A DNA stretch of 64,000 nt, taken from contig NZ_CP049744.1 in assembly GCF_000760935.2 (NCBI RefSeq), positions 2,469,001 to 2,533,000 on the forward strand, written 5' to 3'. The position numbers and the translations under genes were made by a program. The notes under the pieces are model-generated. The model worked only from the letters and a program-made list of their open reading frames with translations, searched no databases and was not told where the DNA came from. Shown here piece by piece: positions 9,575-20,351 of this stretch; within the stretch, counting starts at the first letter, position 1, and each line of letters starts with the position of its first letter. The stretch is from Rhodococcoides fascians A25f. GTDB taxonomy: Bacteria; Actinomycetota; Actinomycetes; Mycobacteriales; Mycobacteriaceae.

Positions 9575-11350
9575 CTACAGGCCGAGATCGGCCTCGAACG
9601 ACGCTACTTCGAGACGCTGCTTGATCGTCGTCAGGAAGCGCCCTGCGTCGGCTCCGTCCACCAACCGGTGGTCGTAGGTGAGCGGCAGGTAGCACATCGA
9701 GCGAACACCGATCGACTCGTTGCCCGAGTCGTCCTTGACGACCACGGGACGCTTGACGATTGCACCCGTACCCAGCATGGCCGCCTGCGGCGGAACCAGG
9801 ATCGGGGTGTCGAACAGCGCACCCTGGCTGCCGATGTTGGTGATCGTGAACGTGCCACCGGACAGCTCGTCCGGCTTCAGCCCACCCGAACGTGCGCGGG
9901 TCGCGATGTCGTTGATCGCCCGAGCCAACCCGGCCAGCGACAGGTCACCGGCGTTGTGGATGACGGGGGAGAGCAGACCCTGCTCGGTGTCCACGGCAAT
10001 GCCGAGGTGGACATCGGCGTGGTAGGTGATCTCCTTGGCGTCCTCGTTGATGCTCGCGTTGACGTTGGGATGCGCCTTGAGAGCCTCCACGACGGCCTTC
10101 GCGAAGAACGGCAGGTACGTCAGGTTGACGCCCTCGTTCTCGGCGAACTTCGCCTTCGCCTTCGTCCGCAGACCGGCGATCTTGGTGACATCCACCTCGA
10201 AGGTCTGCGTGAGCTGTGCAGAGGTCTGCAGCGACTCGCGCGTCTTCTTCGCGGTGATCTGACGGATCCGGTTGATCTTCTGCGTGGTGCCACGCAGATG
10301 TGCGAGCTCCGGGCGAACACCGGCAGTAGCCGGCGCAGCAGGCTTGGCGGCAGCGGCGGGCGCAGCCTCGGCGGCCGGAGCTGCCGGAGCCTTCTTGGCT
10401 TCGGCAGCCGCGAGCACGTCCTGCTTGCGGATGCGTCCACCGACACCGGTGCCCTTGACCGTGGAGAGATCGACGTCGTTGTCCGACGCCAGCTTCCGCA
10501 CGAGCGGTGTGACGTACGGGCTGGAATCACCCGACGGTGCCGACTCCTTGGCGGGAGCGGCCTTGGGAGCCTCCTGCTTCGGCTCGGGCTTGGGTTCGGC
10601 CTTCGGGGCTTCCTGCTTGGGAGCCTCCTTCTTCGGCTCTTCCTTCTTCGGCTCTTCGGCCTTCGGGGCCTCGGGCTCCGGTGTGGCCTCGGGCTCGGGA
10701 GCCTTTTCGGCGGGCGATCCGGATCCGATGACGGCGAGCTGGCCACCGACGGCAACCGTGTCGTCTTCCTCGGCGGAGATTTCGAGCAGCGTTCCGGCGA
10801 CGGGAGACGGGATCTCGGTATCGACCTTGTCGGTAGAGACCTCGAGCAGCGGCTCGTCGACTGCAACCTCGTCGCCGACGGCCTTGAGCCATCGGGTCAC
10901 GGTGCCCTCGGTGACGGACTCACCCAACTCGGGCATCGTCACGGGCGTACCGGATCCTGACGAGTCGGACGATGCACTCGCTGCGGGTGCCTCCTCCTCT
11001 GCCTGTGGCTCGGGCTCGGCTGCGGGAGTGGGCTCCTCGGCAGCTTCCTCGGGTGCCGATTCCTCGGCGGGGGCAGCGTCCTCGGCCGGTGCGTCGGACG
11101 AGGGGGCCTCGCCTGCGTCACCGATCTGGGCGAGCTCGCCACCGATCTCGACGGTGTCGTCTTCCTGAGCGACGATCTTGGTGAGAACACCGGCAGCAGG
11201 CGACGGGATCTCGGTATCGACCTTGTCCGTGGAGACTTCGAGCAATGGCTCGTCGACTTCGACGGTGTCGCCTTCTTGTTTGAGCCACCTCGTGACAGTT
11301 CCCTCGGTGACACTCTCACCGAGAGCTGGCATCTGGACGGAGAAGGCCAT
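9575..11350 (-). CDS. sucB: 2-oxoacid dehydrogenase E2, dihydrolipoamide acyltransferase with two lipoyl domains
   Basis: Core E2 subunit of pyruvate or 2-oxoglutarate dehydrogenase; 591 residues. Two lipoyl domains each carry [14 protein letters not shown] (lipoyl Lys near 43 and near 182), separated by Ala/Glu/Pro-rich linkers. A peripheral-subunit-binding domain follows ([17 protein letters not shown], near 280-315), then the catalytic acyltransferase domain ending in [12 protein letters not shown], with the His and Asp of the active site. ATG 11350 has GAGGAG about 10 bases upstream. In mycobacteria the matching gene (dlaT) also serves peroxide defence. Co-location with lipA/lipB fits its need for lipoate. 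Confidence 0.96.
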   Translation of the reverse strand: MAFSVQMPALGESVTEGTVTRWLKQEGDTVEVDEPLLEVSTDKVDTEIPSPAAGVLTKIVAQEDDTVEIGGELAQIGDAGEAPSSDAPAEDAAPAEESAPEEAAEEPTPAAEPEPQAEEEAPAASASSDSSGSGTPVTMPELGESVTEGTVTRWLKAVGDEVAVDEPLLEVSTDKVDTEIPSPVAGTLLEISAEEDDTVAVGGQLAVIGSGSPAEKAPEPEATPEPEAPKAEEPKKEEPKKEAPKQEAPKAEPKPEPKQEAPKAAPAKESAPSGDSSPYVTPLVRKLASDNDVDLSTVKGTGVGGRIRKQDVLAAAEAKKAPAAPAAEAAPAAAAKPAAPATAGVRPELAHLRGTTQKINRIRQITAKKTRESLQTSAQLTQTFEVDVTKIAGLRTKAKAKFAENEGVNLTYLPFFAKAVVEALKAHPNVNASINEDAKEITYHADVHLGIAVDTEQGLLSPVIHNAGDLSLAGLARAINDIATRARSGGLKPDELSGGTFTITNIGSQGALFDTPILVPPQAAMLGTGAIVKRPVVVKDDSGNESIGVRSMCYLPLTYDHRLVDGADAGRFLTTIKQRLEVASFEADLGL

Positions 11351-11729
11351 GTCTGTTGACTCCTCGACAGTTGTATGCGGGTGATGTAGTTCTTACGACT
11401 TGTGGTCGCAGACCATTGTGCTGGCGGAACAGGGTTCATGGACGAGAGTTGGGTGATTCGATTCGACGGAGGCACCGGTGCGATCGACACTCACCGAGCA
11501 TGTTCGGCTCGATCCAGCGCCCACGTCGACACTCCCTCTCGGCAACTCACTTACTCACTTCACGAGCCTTGGTTCACTATCAAGAGAGCTGAACCCTCTA
11601 CAGTCATCCTTCCATTGTTGTCGCCTCGCCGTTCCCCTAGGGCGCACAACACGCCTGGCAAACTGGCGGGTAACAACATTTCCGGCATCCGTGCCGGCGA
11701 TCCATAGGCCGTACGAAAAGGATGTTCTC
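11351..11729. other. Intergenic region between sucB and a small gene
   Basis: 379 bases between divergent genes. It must carry both promoters and the sucB ribosome binding site near 11360. A short inverted repeat CCGGCATCCGTGCCGG lies near 11682-11697. No ORF has convincing codon use, and I see no RNA gene or repeat. Confidence 0.5.
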
Positions 11730-12071
11730 GTGGGATTGTTCGATCGACTCAAACGAAGCGGCGGGGCCGCAAAACGTGGCCCCGAAGGGTCGGTCGCCCA
11801 GTACCTGGCCGATTGGACCGCCGCGCGAATCGGTGTCGAGGCCTACGTCGAGCCCAAGACGACGGTGACCCCGCTGACCGTCGTACTGGTCGCGAACGAC
11901 GGCGAATGGACTCGGCGGCCGCTGGATGAAAAATATGCACGAAAGATCGGACCCGACCTGAAGATCCCGGTGTACGACGTCCGCAAGACCGGGTATCCCC
12001 AACGAATGCGCGACCACGACGCGCGCCAGAAGATCATCAAGAAGCGCGAACAGCAGCAGCGCGACGTGTGA
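11730..12071 (+). CDS. Small conserved hypothetical protein
   Basis: 113 residues, basic, soluble, no signal peptide or membrane segment. It starts MGLFDRLKRSGG and ends in a highly charged helix (DARQKIIKKREQQQRDV). GTG 11730 is preceded by AAAAGGA 8 bases upstream, which decides this start over the long upstream-extended ORF. It is convergent with pepB. I do not recognise the family. Confidence 0.8.
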   Translation: MGLFDRLKRSGGAAKRGPEGSVAQYLADWTAARIGVEAYVEPKTTVTPLTVVLVANDGEWTRRPLDEKYARKIGPDLKIPVYDVRKTGYPQRMRDHDARQKIIKKREQQQRDV

Positions 12072-12076
12072 TCGAC

Positions 12077-12112
12077 GTCCGTGCGCGAGGACGTTGCTCC
12101 CCGCGCACGGAC
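12077..12112. terminator. Hairpin between convergent genes
   Basis: GTCCGTGCGCG (12077-12087) and CGCGCACGGAC (12102-12112) form an 11-bp stem with a 14-base loop between the ends of the small gene and pepB. It lacks a T run in either direction. Confidence 0.55.
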
Positions 12113-12120
12113 GGTCCGAA

Positions 12121-13644
12121 TCAGCCGTTCTCGACTATGTCTTCGAGAACCGCGAACATGGTCCGCACGGGAACTCCGGTGCCGCCCTTGCCGGTGTAGC
12201 CGAAGGGGCCTCCGGTGTTGTAGGCCGGGCCCGCGACATCGATGTGAGCCCATTCGACGCCGTCGGCCACGAATTCCTTCAGGAACAGAGCTGCTGCCAG
12301 CATTCCTCCGGCCCGGCCGTTGGTGACGTTCGCCAGATCGGCCACCTTGGAGTCGAGTTCGCGTCGAATCTCCTTCGGAAGCGGCATGGCCCAGCCGTTC
12401 TCGCCGATGGCCTGGGAGATTTCGGCAACCCGGTCGCGGAAGTTGTCGGTACCCATCACGCCCGGCGTTCTGTTGCCGAGCGCTACGACCTGAGCCCCGG
12501 TGAGCGTTGCGGTGTCGATGAGGTAATCCGGATCGTCCTCGCAGGCACGCACTATCGCGTCGGCCAGCACCAATCGACCTTCGGCGTCGGTGTTGATGAC
12601 TTCGACGGTGATGCCGCCGTATTGCGTCAACACATCGCCGGGACGCTGCGCGGTGCCCGACGGCATGTTCTCGGCCATCGGCACCGTCGCGATCACATCG
12701 AGTGGCAGGCCGACCTTCGCGGCGAGGATCACCGTCGCGATGACCGCAGCCGCGCCGCCCATGTCCGAGGTCATGTTCTCCATGCCCGCAGCGGGTTTGA
12801 TGGAGATGCCGCCGGTGTCGAAGGTGATTCCCTTGCCCACCAGGGCAACCTTCTTCGCACCCCGCTTACCGCCCGAGTGCGTCAGGCGAACCAGTCGCGG
12901 CAGGCGTGAAGAACCCTTGCCGACGCCGTGAATACCGCCGTAGCCGTCCTTCTCCAGTGTCTTGTCGTCGAGGATCTCGACCTTCAGGCCCGCTGCCGTA
13001 CCCAGAGCCTTGGCCTGCGCCGCGAACTCCTCGGGGTAGAGGTGGCTCGGCGGGGTGTTGACGAAATCGCGCGCCACGGCGACGGATTCGGCAATGGCGA
13101 GCGATCGTGCCAGCTCGGTCTTGGCGTCCTTGGAGCGGGTGTCGGGCACGAGCAACTCGACGCGGGCGAGGGGAAGACCATCGGCCTTCGGTGCCGACAA
13201 GGCCGACTTGAACTCGGTGAACTGGTACGCGCCGAGAAAGAAGCCTTCAGCGGCCGCACCGAGATCGAGTGCCGACAACGTCGTCGCGACCGTATCGACA
13301 CCCTTGAGCGAGCGTGCCGCGGTACCGGCCGACTGACGAATGCGTTCGCTGTCGATGTCGGCAGCGTTGCCGAGGCCCACTGCCAGGACACTGGAGACGG
13401 GCAGTCCGGACGGAGCCGGGATCCGAACGAGCTCATCGGCTTTGCCGGTGGCACCGACGGATTCGAAGGCGTCCAGGAGTTCGGAAGCAACGGCGTCATC
13501 CGAAATGTCATCGGTGATGGCGAGCTCGAGGCCGTCGTCACTGGTACTCAGCGCGACGACGAGAACGTCGACTTTCTTGCCGAGCTTGCCCGCGAGGACC
13601 AGGTCGGGTCCGAGAGTGCGGGATAGCGTCGAAGGTGAAGGCAC
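12121..13644 (-). CDS. pepB: Leucyl aminopeptidase (M17)
   Basis: Cytosolic metallo-aminopeptidase of 507 residues that releases N-terminal amino acids. The C-terminal catalytic half contains [10 protein letters not shown] and the signature NTDAEGRL with metal-binding Asp and Glu; the N-terminal half is the macro-like domain of the family. The frame stays open far upstream over gcvT (to 14355), but the real start is GTG 13644, with AGGAG 7 bases before it and N-terminus [13 protein letters not shown]. It is divergent from gcvT, as in mycobacteria. Confidence 0.95.
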   Translation of the reverse strand: MPSPSTLSRTLGPDLVLAGKLGKKVDVLVVALSTSDDGLELAITDDISDDAVASELLDAFESVGATGKADELVRIPAPSGLPVSSVLAVGLGNAADIDSERIRQSAGTAARSLKGVDTVATTLSALDLGAAAEGFFLGAYQFTEFKSALSAPKADGLPLARVELLVPDTRSKDAKTELARSLAIAESVAVARDFVNTPPSHLYPEEFAAQAKALGTAAGLKVEILDDKTLEKDGYGGIHGVGKGSSRLPRLVRLTHSGGKRGAKKVALVGKGITFDTGGISIKPAAGMENMTSDMGGAAAVIATVILAAKVGLPLDVIATVPMAENMPSGTAQRPGDVLTQYGGITVEVINTDAEGRLVLADAIVRACEDDPDYLIDTATLTGAQVVALGNRTPGVMGTDNFRDRVAEISQAIGENGWAMPLPKEIRRELDSKVADLANVTNGRAGGMLAAALFLKEFVADGVEWAHIDVAGPAYNTGGPFGYTGKGGTGVPVRTMFAVLEDIVENG

Positions 13645-13760
13645 GTGGCTGCTCCTGTAGGGGTTGACGTGTAGGTACCTCGATCCTAATGACGATCGAT
13701 GGCGCAGCGGACCGAGGGACGAACTCGGTCCGCAGGGCCCGCACGAGCCGTGATGTGAGC

Positions 13761-13766
13761 TAGCGT
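13761..13766 (+). promoter_or_regulatory. -10 element for gcvT, likely leaderless
   Basis: TAGCGT, 7 bases before ATG 13774. It favours that ATG over the in-frame GTG at 13765, which would lie inside the -10. Confidence 0.5.
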
Positions 13767-13773
13767 GACCGCC

Positions 13774-14874
13774 ATGACCGACACCGACCTGATCGAGGGA
13801 CCGCTGCACGCCGTACACACCGAATTGGGTGCGACATTCGCGCCTTTCGGCGGTTGGACCATGCCGGTGTCGTACGCCGGAGTGGTCGTCGAGCACACCG
13901 CGGTGCGGGAAACCGTAGGTCTGTTCGACGTCGGCCACCTGGGCAAAGCGTCGGTCACCGGACCCGGCGCTGCCGCCTTCGTGAACTCTGTTCTGACCAA
14001 CGATCTCGGCCGCATCGAGCCGGGTAAAGCGCAGTACACCCTGTGCTGCACGGAATCCGGCGGCGTGGTCGACGACCTGATCGCCTACTACGTCTCCGAT
14101 GACGACGTATTCCTGGTGCCGAACGCAGCCAACACGGCCGATGTCGTTGCCGCGATGGCAGCGCAGGCACCCGATGGCGTGTCGGTGGTGAACCAGCACC
14201 GCGAGTTCGGAGTGTTGGCCGTGCAGGGGCCGAAAGCGGCCGAGGTGCTGCAGGAACTGGGTCTGCCGACCGATATGGACTACATGGCGTTCGAGGACGC
14301 AACCTGGAATTCGGTGGCAGTGCGGGTGTGCCGAACCGGTTACACCGGCGAGCACGGCTACGAACTGGTTCCACCGGCGGGCGATGCGGAACCGCTCTTC
14401 CGCGCACTGCTGGCCGCCGTGCGGTCACGTGGGGGACAGGTGTGCGGGCTCGGAGCACGCGACACTCTGCGCACCGAGATGGGATACCCGCTGCACGGAC
14501 ACGAACTGTCACTGGACATTTCGCCCCTGCAGGCTCGGTGCGGTTGGGCGATCGGCTGGAAGAAGGACGCGTTCTGGGGCAAGGAGGCACTGACTGCGGA
14601 GAAGGCCGACGGGCCGACGCGAACGCTGCGCGGACTGAAGGCTCTCGACCGCGGCGTACTCCGCCCCGGTCTCACCGTGCGGGCGTCGGGTCAGGACATC
14701 GGGACGACGACCTCCGGAACGTTCTCACCCTCGCTCAAGGTGGGTATCGCCCTGGCTTTGCTCGACGCCGAGGCGGCTCCGGCTGTCGGTTCGGAGGTCG
14801 AGGTCGACGTTCGTGGGCGTGCGTTGCGCTGCGAAGTGGTCGCGCCACCGTTCGTCGCTGCCAAGACCAGGTGA
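13774..14874 (+). CDS. gcvT: Glycine cleavage system T protein (aminomethyltransferase)
   Basis: Tetrahydrofolate-dependent aminomethyltransferase of 366 residues. N-terminal [17 protein letters not shown] and the folate-binding signature [10 protein letters not shown] are visible; the C-terminal barrel ends at FVAAKTR. GcvP and GcvH are not in the window, so it works with distant genes. ilvE follows after 40 bases in the same direction. A YgfZ-like role is less likely because the glycine-cleavage motifs are intact. Confidence 0.95.
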   Translation: MTDTDLIEGPLHAVHTELGATFAPFGGWTMPVSYAGVVVEHTAVRETVGLFDVGHLGKASVTGPGAAAFVNSVLTNDLGRIEPGKAQYTLCCTESGGVVDDLIAYYVSDDDVFLVPNAANTADVVAAMAAQAPDGVSVVNQHREFGVLAVQGPKAAEVLQELGLPTDMDYMAFEDATWNSVAVRVCRTGYTGEHGYELVPPAGDAEPLFRALLAAVRSRGGQVCGLGARDTLRTEMGYPLHGHELSLDISPLQARCGWAIGWKKDAFWGKEALTAEKADGPTRTLRGLKALDRGVLRPGLTVRASGQDIGTTTSGTFSPSLKVGIALALLDAEAAPAVGSEVEVDVRGRALRCEVVAPPFVAAKTR

Positions 14875-14901
14875 CCGCGCGAGAGCGGGTGACCTCCACG
14901 A

Positions 14902-14907
14902 TAGGAT
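14902..14907 (+). promoter_or_regulatory. -10 element or ribosome binding site for ilvE
   Basis: TAGGAT ends 7 bases before ATG 14915. The AGGA inside it could also act as a Shine-Dalgarno sequence, so leaderless and leadered readings are both open. Confidence 0.4.
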
Positions 14908-14914
14908 CTCGGGC

Positions 14915-16018
14915 ATGACAGGTGTTTCCGAATTCACGTACGTGCAGCATCCCTCGCCCGCTACACCGGCGGAGCGCGACGCCGTGCTTGCCGCACCAGG
15001 ATTCGGAAAGCACTTCACAGACCACATGGTGTACATCGACTACACCCGAGACCGTGGCTGGCACGACGCGACGATCGCTCCGTACGGCCCGATCGAGCTC
15101 GACCCGGCGGCGATGGTGCTGCATTACGGACAGGCCATCTTCGAGGGCCTCAAGATCTACCGTCAGCCGAACGGTGACCTCTCGACGTTCCGGGTGGAGT
15201 CCAACGCCGAGCGGTTCCGGTCCTCGGCTCGCCGGCTCGCGATGCCGGAACTCTCGGACGAGCTCTTCGTCGGATCGATCGAGAAGCTGCTCGAACTCGA
15301 CCACGAGTGGGTGCCCGCGGCCGGCGGTGAGGACGCGTTGTACGTCCGGCCGTACATGTTCTCCACCGAAGCCGGGCTGGGTGTGCGCCCCGCCGACTCC
15401 TACCGGTACATGCTGATCGCCTCGCCTGCGGGCGCTTACTTCCCCAGGGGAGTCAAGCCGGTGAGCGTCTGGCTGTCCACCGAGTACGTCCGGGCGGCAC
15501 CGGGCGGTACCGGAGCCGCGAAGTTCGCAGGCAACTATGCCGCGTCACTCCTCGCCCAGGCGCAGGCCAGCGACGAAGGATGCGATCAGGTGGTCTGGCT
15601 CGACGCCACCGAGCGCCGCTACGTCGAGGAGATGGGCGGGATGAACCTGTTCTTCGTCTTCGGCTCGGGCTCCGATGCGCGACTGGTGACGCCATCGTTG
15701 TCCGGATCACTCCTCCCCGGCATCACGCGTGACTCGCTGCTGGCGCTGGCGACGGACGCGGGCATCCCCGTCGAAGAACGCCGAATCTCCACCGAGGAGT
15801 GGCGCAAGGGTGCCGACTCGGGCGAGATCACCGAGGTGTTCGCCTGTGGCACCGCAGCCGTCATCACCCCGGTGGGCAGCGTCAAGTCCACCGAGGGAGC
15901 ATTCGAGATCGCAGGCGGCGAGCCCGGCGAGATCACGCTCGCACTGCGAGATACGCTCACCGGCATTCAGCGCGGCACGTTCGCCGATACGCACGGATGG
16001 ATGACCACACTCCGCTAG
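14915..16018 (+). CDS. ilvE: Branched-chain amino acid aminotransferase
   Basis: PLP enzyme of fold type IV, 367 residues, for the last step of Leu/Ile/Val synthesis. [12 protein letters not shown] (about 67-78) and the PLP-lysine region [18 protein letters not shown] are clear, as is the C-terminal [16 protein letters not shown] 14915 gives the family N-terminus [13 protein letters not shown]. Its stop overlaps the convergent cobS gene by 4 bases (16015-16018). Confidence 0.97.
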   Translation: MTGVSEFTYVQHPSPATPAERDAVLAAPGFGKHFTDHMVYIDYTRDRGWHDATIAPYGPIELDPAAMVLHYGQAIFEGLKIYRQPNGDLSTFRVESNAERFRSSARRLAMPELSDELFVGSIEKLLELDHEWVPAAGGEDALYVRPYMFSTEAGLGVRPADSYRYMLIASPAGAYFPRGVKPVSVWLSTEYVRAAPGGTGAAKFAGNYAASLLAQAQASDEGCDQVVWLDATERRYVEEMGGMNLFFVFGSGSDARLVTPSLSGSLLPGITRDSLLALATDAGIPVEERRISTEEWRKGADSGEITEVFACGTAAVITPVGSVKSTEGAFEIAGGEPGEITLALRDTLTGIQRGTFADTHGWMTTLR

Positions 16019-16776
16019 CTCCCGACGAGGATGCCGATCGCGGCCAGGGCGGTGGTGGTCTCGATTCCGGCTCCGAGTACGTCGCCGGAGAGACCGCCGA
16101 AGCGTCGGACGCAGTGCCGAGTCAGAATCACGGCAAGGGCGAGCACGACGACGACCACCAGAGGTCCGTGCCACGAGCGGTCGGGCCTGATGTATACGGA
16201 CATGGCCGTTGCCACGCCCGTCCACAACGCCACGAGTGCGGTCGACTGAGTGCCTGCCACCAGCGCGCCGAAGCCGGTCGGTGCCGCCGCGTCGATCCCT
16301 CGGCGGCACGCGAGCACCACCGACACACGTCCGATCACCGAGACGAACACGATTGCCCACCACATGTGCAACTGGGCGAGCTGGCCCACGCTTGCAGCCT
16401 GTATCCCCAACACCAGAGCTAGCGCTGCCACTCCGAACGGGCCTGCGCTGCCGGACTTCATGACTTCTCTCGCGCGCTCGGGCGGGCCGTAGCAACCGAG
16501 TCCGTCTGCGGTGTCGGCCAGGCCGTCCAGGTGCATCCCCCTGGTCAGCAATGCAGTAGCCGCGACGCCGATCAGTCCGCTGAGCAGCGGCGACAGTCCG
16601 ACGGTGATCGACACCCACACCAGCGCCGCGCAGGTGCCGCCGAGAGCGAGACCGACGATCGGAGCACGAGCTATCGCCCGTCCGGCCGCGTGTCGATCGA
16701 CGTGCTCGGGGCCGCGTACGGGCAGTACGGTCAGCCAGGAGAACGCGAGCAACAGTCCATCGGCTCGCCCGCGCAC
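16015..16776 (-). CDS. cobS: Adenosylcobinamide-GDP ribazoletransferase
   Basis: Integral membrane cobalamin synthase of 253 residues that joins adenosylcobinamide-GDP to alpha-ribazole. N-terminal FSWLTVLPV and [28 protein letters not shown] (about 80-108, the conserved metal-binding Asp region) identify it. Multiple hydrophobic segments follow. It is last in a cobU-cobT-cobS run; the gap to cobT is 2 bases. Confidence 0.95.
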   Translation of the reverse strand: MRGRADGLLLAFSWLTVLPVRGPEHVDRHAAGRAIARAPIVGLALGGTCAALVWVSITVGLSPLLSGLIGVAATALLTRGMHLDGLADTADGLGCYGPPERAREVMKSGSAGPFGVAALALVLGIQAASVGQLAQLHMWWAIVFVSVIGRVSVVLACRRGIDAAAPTGFGALVAGTQSTALVALWTGVATAMSVYIRPDRSWHGPLVVVVVLALAVILTRHCVRRFGGLSGDVLGAGIETTTALAAIGILVGS

Positions 16777-16778
16777 CG

Positions 16779-17879
16779 TCAGTGGTCTTCGGTAGTGCTG
16801 TGGACTTCGCTGTCACCGGTGCTGACACCGGAGTCGGCGAAAGTCGCCATCGAGTTCAACGTGCCGACGCCCGCACGAACCAGAGGCAGTGCCGCGAGGG
16901 CACCGGACCCTTCACCCAGTCTCATGGCCAACTCGACGATCGGTTCGAGACGCAGATGACGCAACGCAAGTGTGTGAGCGGGCTCGGCCGAGCGGTGCCC
17001 GGCAACCCACCAGTCCCGTGCCCCGGCCGCGCCGTCCTCTGCCACCAACGCGGCCGCGGTCACCACGAGGCCGTCGAGAATCACCGGGGTGCGCCGATGC
17101 GCGGCCTGTGCGAGAAACCCGGCCAGCGCCGCGAAGTCGGCACCGCCCGCTACCCGGAGCAGATCGGTCGGGTTCTTGGCGACCGGTCGCGCTCGACGCA
17201 TGGCATCCCGGATTGCGGCGGTCTTCCTGATCCACCCCGCGTCGTCGATTCCGGTGCCTCGGCCCACGGCCGCAACAGGTTCGGTGTCGGTGAGGATCGC
17301 GGTCAATACTGTTGCGGGAGTGGTGTTTCCGATGCCCAGATCGCCCGCGATGAGCAGATCCGCCCCACCGTCGACCTCCTCGTCTGCGATGGCTGCTCCC
17401 GCGGCGAGCGCCGCTCGAACCTCGGCTTCGCTCAGTGCATCCTCGCGGTCGATCGATCCGCTGGAACGTCGTATCTTGAACGCCGACACCGACGAATCGG
17501 TCTCGGCGTCCACCGCGATATCGACTACCCGCACCGTGGCGCCGGCGATGTCAGCGAGCACATTGACCGCCGCCCCGCCGCCGCGAATGTTCTCGACCAT
17601 CTGAGCTGTCACCTCCGGCGGGTACGCAGAAACTCCATGCGCTGCGATCCCGTGATCGCCGGCGAAGACGACGACGCGCACCCGATCGAGCGAGCGTGGC
17701 GGGCAGCTGTCCTGGCACGCCGCGATCCATTCACCGAGCTTCTCCAGGCGCCCGAGGCTGCCGGCGGGCTTGGTGAGTTCACGTTGGCGATCCTCTGCGG
17801 CCGAGCGTGCCGAATCGGACGGAGCGGTCACCGGACGAAACGGCGACGACGTCGAGTCTTCTGCCGAAAGAGTTGTCAC
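16779..17879 (-). CDS. cobT: Nicotinate-nucleotide-dimethylbenzimidazole phosphoribosyltransferase
   Basis: Activates the lower ligand base for the cobalamin nucleotide loop; 366 residues. Motifs: [12 protein letters not shown] (about 36-47), [17 protein letters not shown] (about 71-87) and [15 protein letters not shown] (about 188-202). The C-terminal catalytic region near [16 protein letters not shown] is intact. The start overlaps the cobU stop by 4 bases (17876-17879), so translation is coupled. Confidence 0.95.
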   Translation of the reverse strand: MTTLSAEDSTSSPFRPVTAPSDSARSAAEDRQRELTKPAGSLGRLEKLGEWIAACQDSCPPRSLDRVRVVVFAGDHGIAAHGVSAYPPEVTAQMVENIRGGGAAVNVLADIAGATVRVVDIAVDAETDSSVSAFKIRRSSGSIDREDALSEAEVRAALAAGAAIADEEVDGGADLLIAGDLGIGNTTPATVLTAILTDTEPVAAVGRGTGIDDAGWIRKTAAIRDAMRRARPVAKNPTDLLRVAGGADFAALAGFLAQAAHRRTPVILDGLVVTAAALVAEDGAAGARDWWVAGHRSAEPAHTLALRHLRLEPIVELAMRLGEGSGALAALPLVRAGVGTLNSMATFADSGVSTGDSEVHSTTEDH

Positions 17880-18445
17880 ACTTCGCCTTTCGCGGTGATG
17901 AAGTCTGCCGGTGGTTCCTTGAGGGTCATCGCGAGTCCTGCGACGACCAGCAGAACCCTGTCACACACTGCAGCGAGTCGAGAGTTCAGCAGTCCGAGCT
18001 CGTCTCGGAAGAGGCGTCCGGAATGCGATTCGGGAACCACGGACAGACCTACCTCGGGACTGACCAGCACAAGGGTGGAGGTGCATTCCGCAACCGCCCC
18101 GACGAGATCGTCGACGGCCGGCGTGATCGTGCCGCGCGGTCGCTCCCACGCCCGAGCGTCGTCGAGCATCCCCGTCAGCCATGTTCCGAGGTCGTCGACC
18201 AAGGTAGTGCCGTCCCAGGGCTCCGAAATCGATGAAGCCAGCGCGGTCACCGTCTCGACGGTGGACCAATGCTGCGGTCTCGACGCCCGATGGAGGTCGA
18301 TGCGACGCTGCCAATCCTCGTCGGTGTGGTCGCGCCTACCGGTAGCGAGGTAGCGAACCGGCTCGGTGACGGCACACGACTCGGCGTGCGCGGACTTACC
18401 GGATCGGGCACCACCGAGTACGAGGGTTCGAGTCGGTTCACCCAC
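17876..18445 (-). CDS. cobU: Adenosylcobinamide kinase / adenosylcobinamide-phosphate guanylyltransferase
   Basis: Bifunctional kinase/guanylyltransferase supplying adenosylcobinamide-GDP to CobS. With GTG 18445 as start it has 189 residues and begins [20 protein letters not shown], with the P-loop at the N-terminus as usual. [11 protein letters not shown] and [13 protein letters not shown] are family motifs. The frame is open upstream to 18532, but that part lies within the DUF3043 gene. The start is 5 bases after that gene's stop. Confidence 0.93.
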   Translation of the reverse strand: MGEPTRTLVLGGARSGKSAHAESCAVTEPVRYLATGRRDHTDEDWQRRIDLHRASRPQHWSTVETVTALASSISEPWDGTTLVDDLGTWLTGMLDDARAWERPRGTITPAVDDLVGAVAECTSTLVLVSPEVGLSVVPESHSGRLFRDELGLLNSRLAAVCDRVLLVVAGLAMTLKEPPADFITAKGEV

Positions 18446-18450
18446 CGACG

Positions 18451-19110
18451 TCAGACAGCCGCGCCGGCGCTGACTCGCGGCTTGGGTGCGCGCATCTTGC
18501 GAATCTGGGACGCGCGGACGAAGGCGTACCACCCGATCTTGAAGCCGCCGTCCGTGGTCTCGGGGAATCGGACTCGGATCTTGTTGTTGATCATCTTGCC
18601 GAGGTAGATGCCCTCGCCGACCATGAACAGCATCATCACGAACATGCCGAGAGTGACGTACTGCTGCACCGCAGGCTGCAGGAACAGCGCGAAGATCAGG
18701 ATCAGTGCGAGCGGCATGAACAACCCGACGAGATTGCGCCGCGCATCGACGATGTCGCGAACGTACGCGCGAACCGGACCCTTGTCGCGGGGGAGTAGGT
18801 ACTTGTCGTCACCGGCCAGCATGCGCGCACGGCGCTCGGCTGCCGCGGCGCGGCGCTCGTTGGACGCGGCCTTGCGGTCTTCCTTGCTGCCCTTGTTCGC
18901 CTTGCGGCGCTCGCGAGCTTCTTTGCTCGTCAGGGGAGCCGGAGCGACCGGACCACGCCGACGGGACTCGGCGTCACGGCGCTTGGGTGTCGGCCGGCCC
19001 TTGCCGAGGGACACCGGAGATGCGGCCTCGTTCCCGGACGCAGTCGACTCGGATTCGTTCGAGTTCTGTTCGTCCGAATTGTCGGAGTTTCCACGGCGTA
19101 GCAGCTTCAC
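18451..19110 (-). CDS. DUF3043 family membrane protein
   Basis: 219 residues; actinobacterial family of unknown function (Rv2206 position). The first 100 residues are highly charged and low-complexity (Ser/Glu, then Lys/Arg/Ala), probably disordered. Two hydrophobic segments follow near 135-150 and 155-175, then a basic C-terminus. GTG 19110 is favoured by TACTCT 6 bases upstream; the frame is open to 19188. It is the first gene of the run leading into cobU-cobT-cobS, but a role in B12 synthesis is not indicated. Confidence 0.88.
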   Translation of the reverse strand: MKLLRRGNSDNSDEQNSNESESTASGNEAASPVSLGKGRPTPKRRDAESRRRGPVAPAPLTSKEARERRKANKGSKEDRKAASNERRAAAAERRARMLAGDDKYLLPRDKGPVRAYVRDIVDARRNLVGLFMPLALILIFALFLQPAVQQYVTLGMFVMMLFMVGEGIYLGKMINNKIRVRFPETTDGGFKIGWYAFVRASQIRKMRAPKPRVSAGAAV

Positions 19111-19116
19111 GCATCC

Positions 19117-19122
19117 AGAGTA
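19117..19122 (-). promoter_or_regulatory. -10 element for the DUF3043 gene, likely leaderless
   Basis: Minus-strand TACTCT with a 6-base gap to GTG 19110. Confidence 0.45.
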
Positions 19123-19198
19123 TGGGATGACGTATCGATCTCGAACACCGGCCAGGTCAGCTCGCAGATCAGCAGATGCCGTTCGCATGGTGCGGCCC

Positions 19199-19204
19199 TA
19201 GACT
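19199..19204 (+). promoter_or_regulatory. -10 element for glycerate kinase gene, likely leaderless
   Basis: TAGACT with a 7-base gap to ATG 19212 and no Shine-Dalgarno sequence. Confidence 0.5.
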
Positions 19205-19211
19205 TTCCACG

Positions 19212-20285
19212 ATGCGAGTGATGATTGCGCCGGATTCCTTCGGAGACACCCTGACCGCCGCGGACGCGGCCCATGCAATCGCGAAGGGATGGGCGTCGGT
19301 TCGACAGCAGGACGAACTCGAGCTGGCCCCCCAATCCGACGGCGGGCCCGGATTCGTCGAGGTGCTGGCCTCGCGAATCGGCACTGTGCAGGTCGCCGAC
19401 GTCGACGGACCGCTCGGCACCCCGGTTCAAGCACGCTGGCTGCTCGACGGCACCGCGGCATACATCGAATCAGCGCAGGCGTGCGGTCTGCATCTGCTCG
19501 ACGGTCCGCCGAGCCCCCTGTCCGCACTGAAAGCCAGCAGTTACGGCGTCGGGCAACTGATCGATGCAGCGATCGGCAGCGGGGCTCGAACGATCTTCGT
19601 CGGGCTCGGCGGCAGCAGTTGCACCGACGGCGGCCGTGCACTGATTCGCGCGTTGGGTGGACTTGGATCTGCGGTCGCTCGATTGGCGGGAATCAACCTC
19701 GTTGCCGCGTCGGACGTGGAGAATCCGTTGTTGGGCGAGTGGGGTGCGGCTCGGGTGTTCGGCCCGCAGAAGGGTGCCGACACCGAGACGGTCGAAAGAC
19801 TGGAGGAGCTGAACACCGACTGGGCCGCCGTTCTGTCCGCAGCGGGTCACGACGTGGCGAACCGGCCGGGTGCAGGAGCCGCGGGCGGCCTCGGTGCCGC
19901 CCTGTTCGCACTCGGCGGCACACAGCAGCCGGGGGCCGTGGTGGTGGCCGAGCGAACCGGGCAGCAGGAACTGCTCGAGACCGTCGATCTGGTGTTGACC
20001 GGCGAGGGAAAGTTCGATTCACAATCGCTGCGCGGCAAGCTGGTGACCAGAATCGCGGCCGCCGGTGGCGCGACCGGGGTGGAGACGATCGTGCTCGCGG
20101 GGCAGGTCACGTTGACCGAGGACGAACTGGCCTCGGCCGGTATCGATGCCGCACATTCGATCAGCGAGTTCGCAGGATCGGTGGAGTTGGCGATGTCCGA
20201 TGCGGCGAACCAGCTCGAACTGCTCGCCGCACGTATCGCCGACGAGGTTGCAGACTCTGCCGTGAATCCGAGGCGGCGAGCGTGA
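19212..20285 (+). CDS. Glycerate kinase (GarK/GlxK family)
   Basis: Phosphorylates glycerate; 357 residues. The N-terminus MRVMIAPDSFGDTLTAADAA matches the family start, and IFVGLGGSSCTDGGRALIRALG (about 120-142) and LTGEGKFDSQSLRGKL (about 261-276) are conserved active-site regions. It is divergent from the DUF3043 gene and followed by the Fe-S carrier gene 66 bases later. Whether it makes 2- or 3-phosphoglycerate is not visible. Confidence 0.93.
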   Translation: MRVMIAPDSFGDTLTAADAAHAIAKGWASVRQQDELELAPQSDGGPGFVEVLASRIGTVQVADVDGPLGTPVQARWLLDGTAAYIESAQACGLHLLDGPPSPLSALKASSYGVGQLIDAAIGSGARTIFVGLGGSSCTDGGRALIRALGGLGSAVARLAGINLVAASDVENPLLGEWGAARVFGPQKGADTETVERLEELNTDWAAVLSAAGHDVANRPGAGAAGGLGAALFALGGTQQPGAVVVAERTGQQELLETVDLVLTGEGKFDSQSLRGKLVTRIAAAGGATGVETIVLAGQVTLTEDELASAGIDAAHSISEFAGSVELAMSDAANQLELLAARIADEVADSAVNPRRRA

Positions 20286-20351
20286 GGAATAGAGGCACCG
20301 AGAGTACGGTTGAGTAGTTCACGGGTTTTGTACGACTGATAGGGAGAGCCC

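Noticed and set aside
11351..11729. Small open frames in the sucB upstream gap
   Set aside because: No ribosome binding site and poor codon use; more likely promoter and leader DNA.
13645..14355. Upstream extension of the pepB frame over gcvT (744 codons in all)
   Set aside because: The extra part is antisense to gcvT, and a good ribosome binding site fixes GTG 13644 as the start.
16015..19110. Cobalamin riboswitch ahead of the cob genes
   Set aside because: No B12-box-like sequence or leader is present; the genes overlap or abut the DUF3043 gene.
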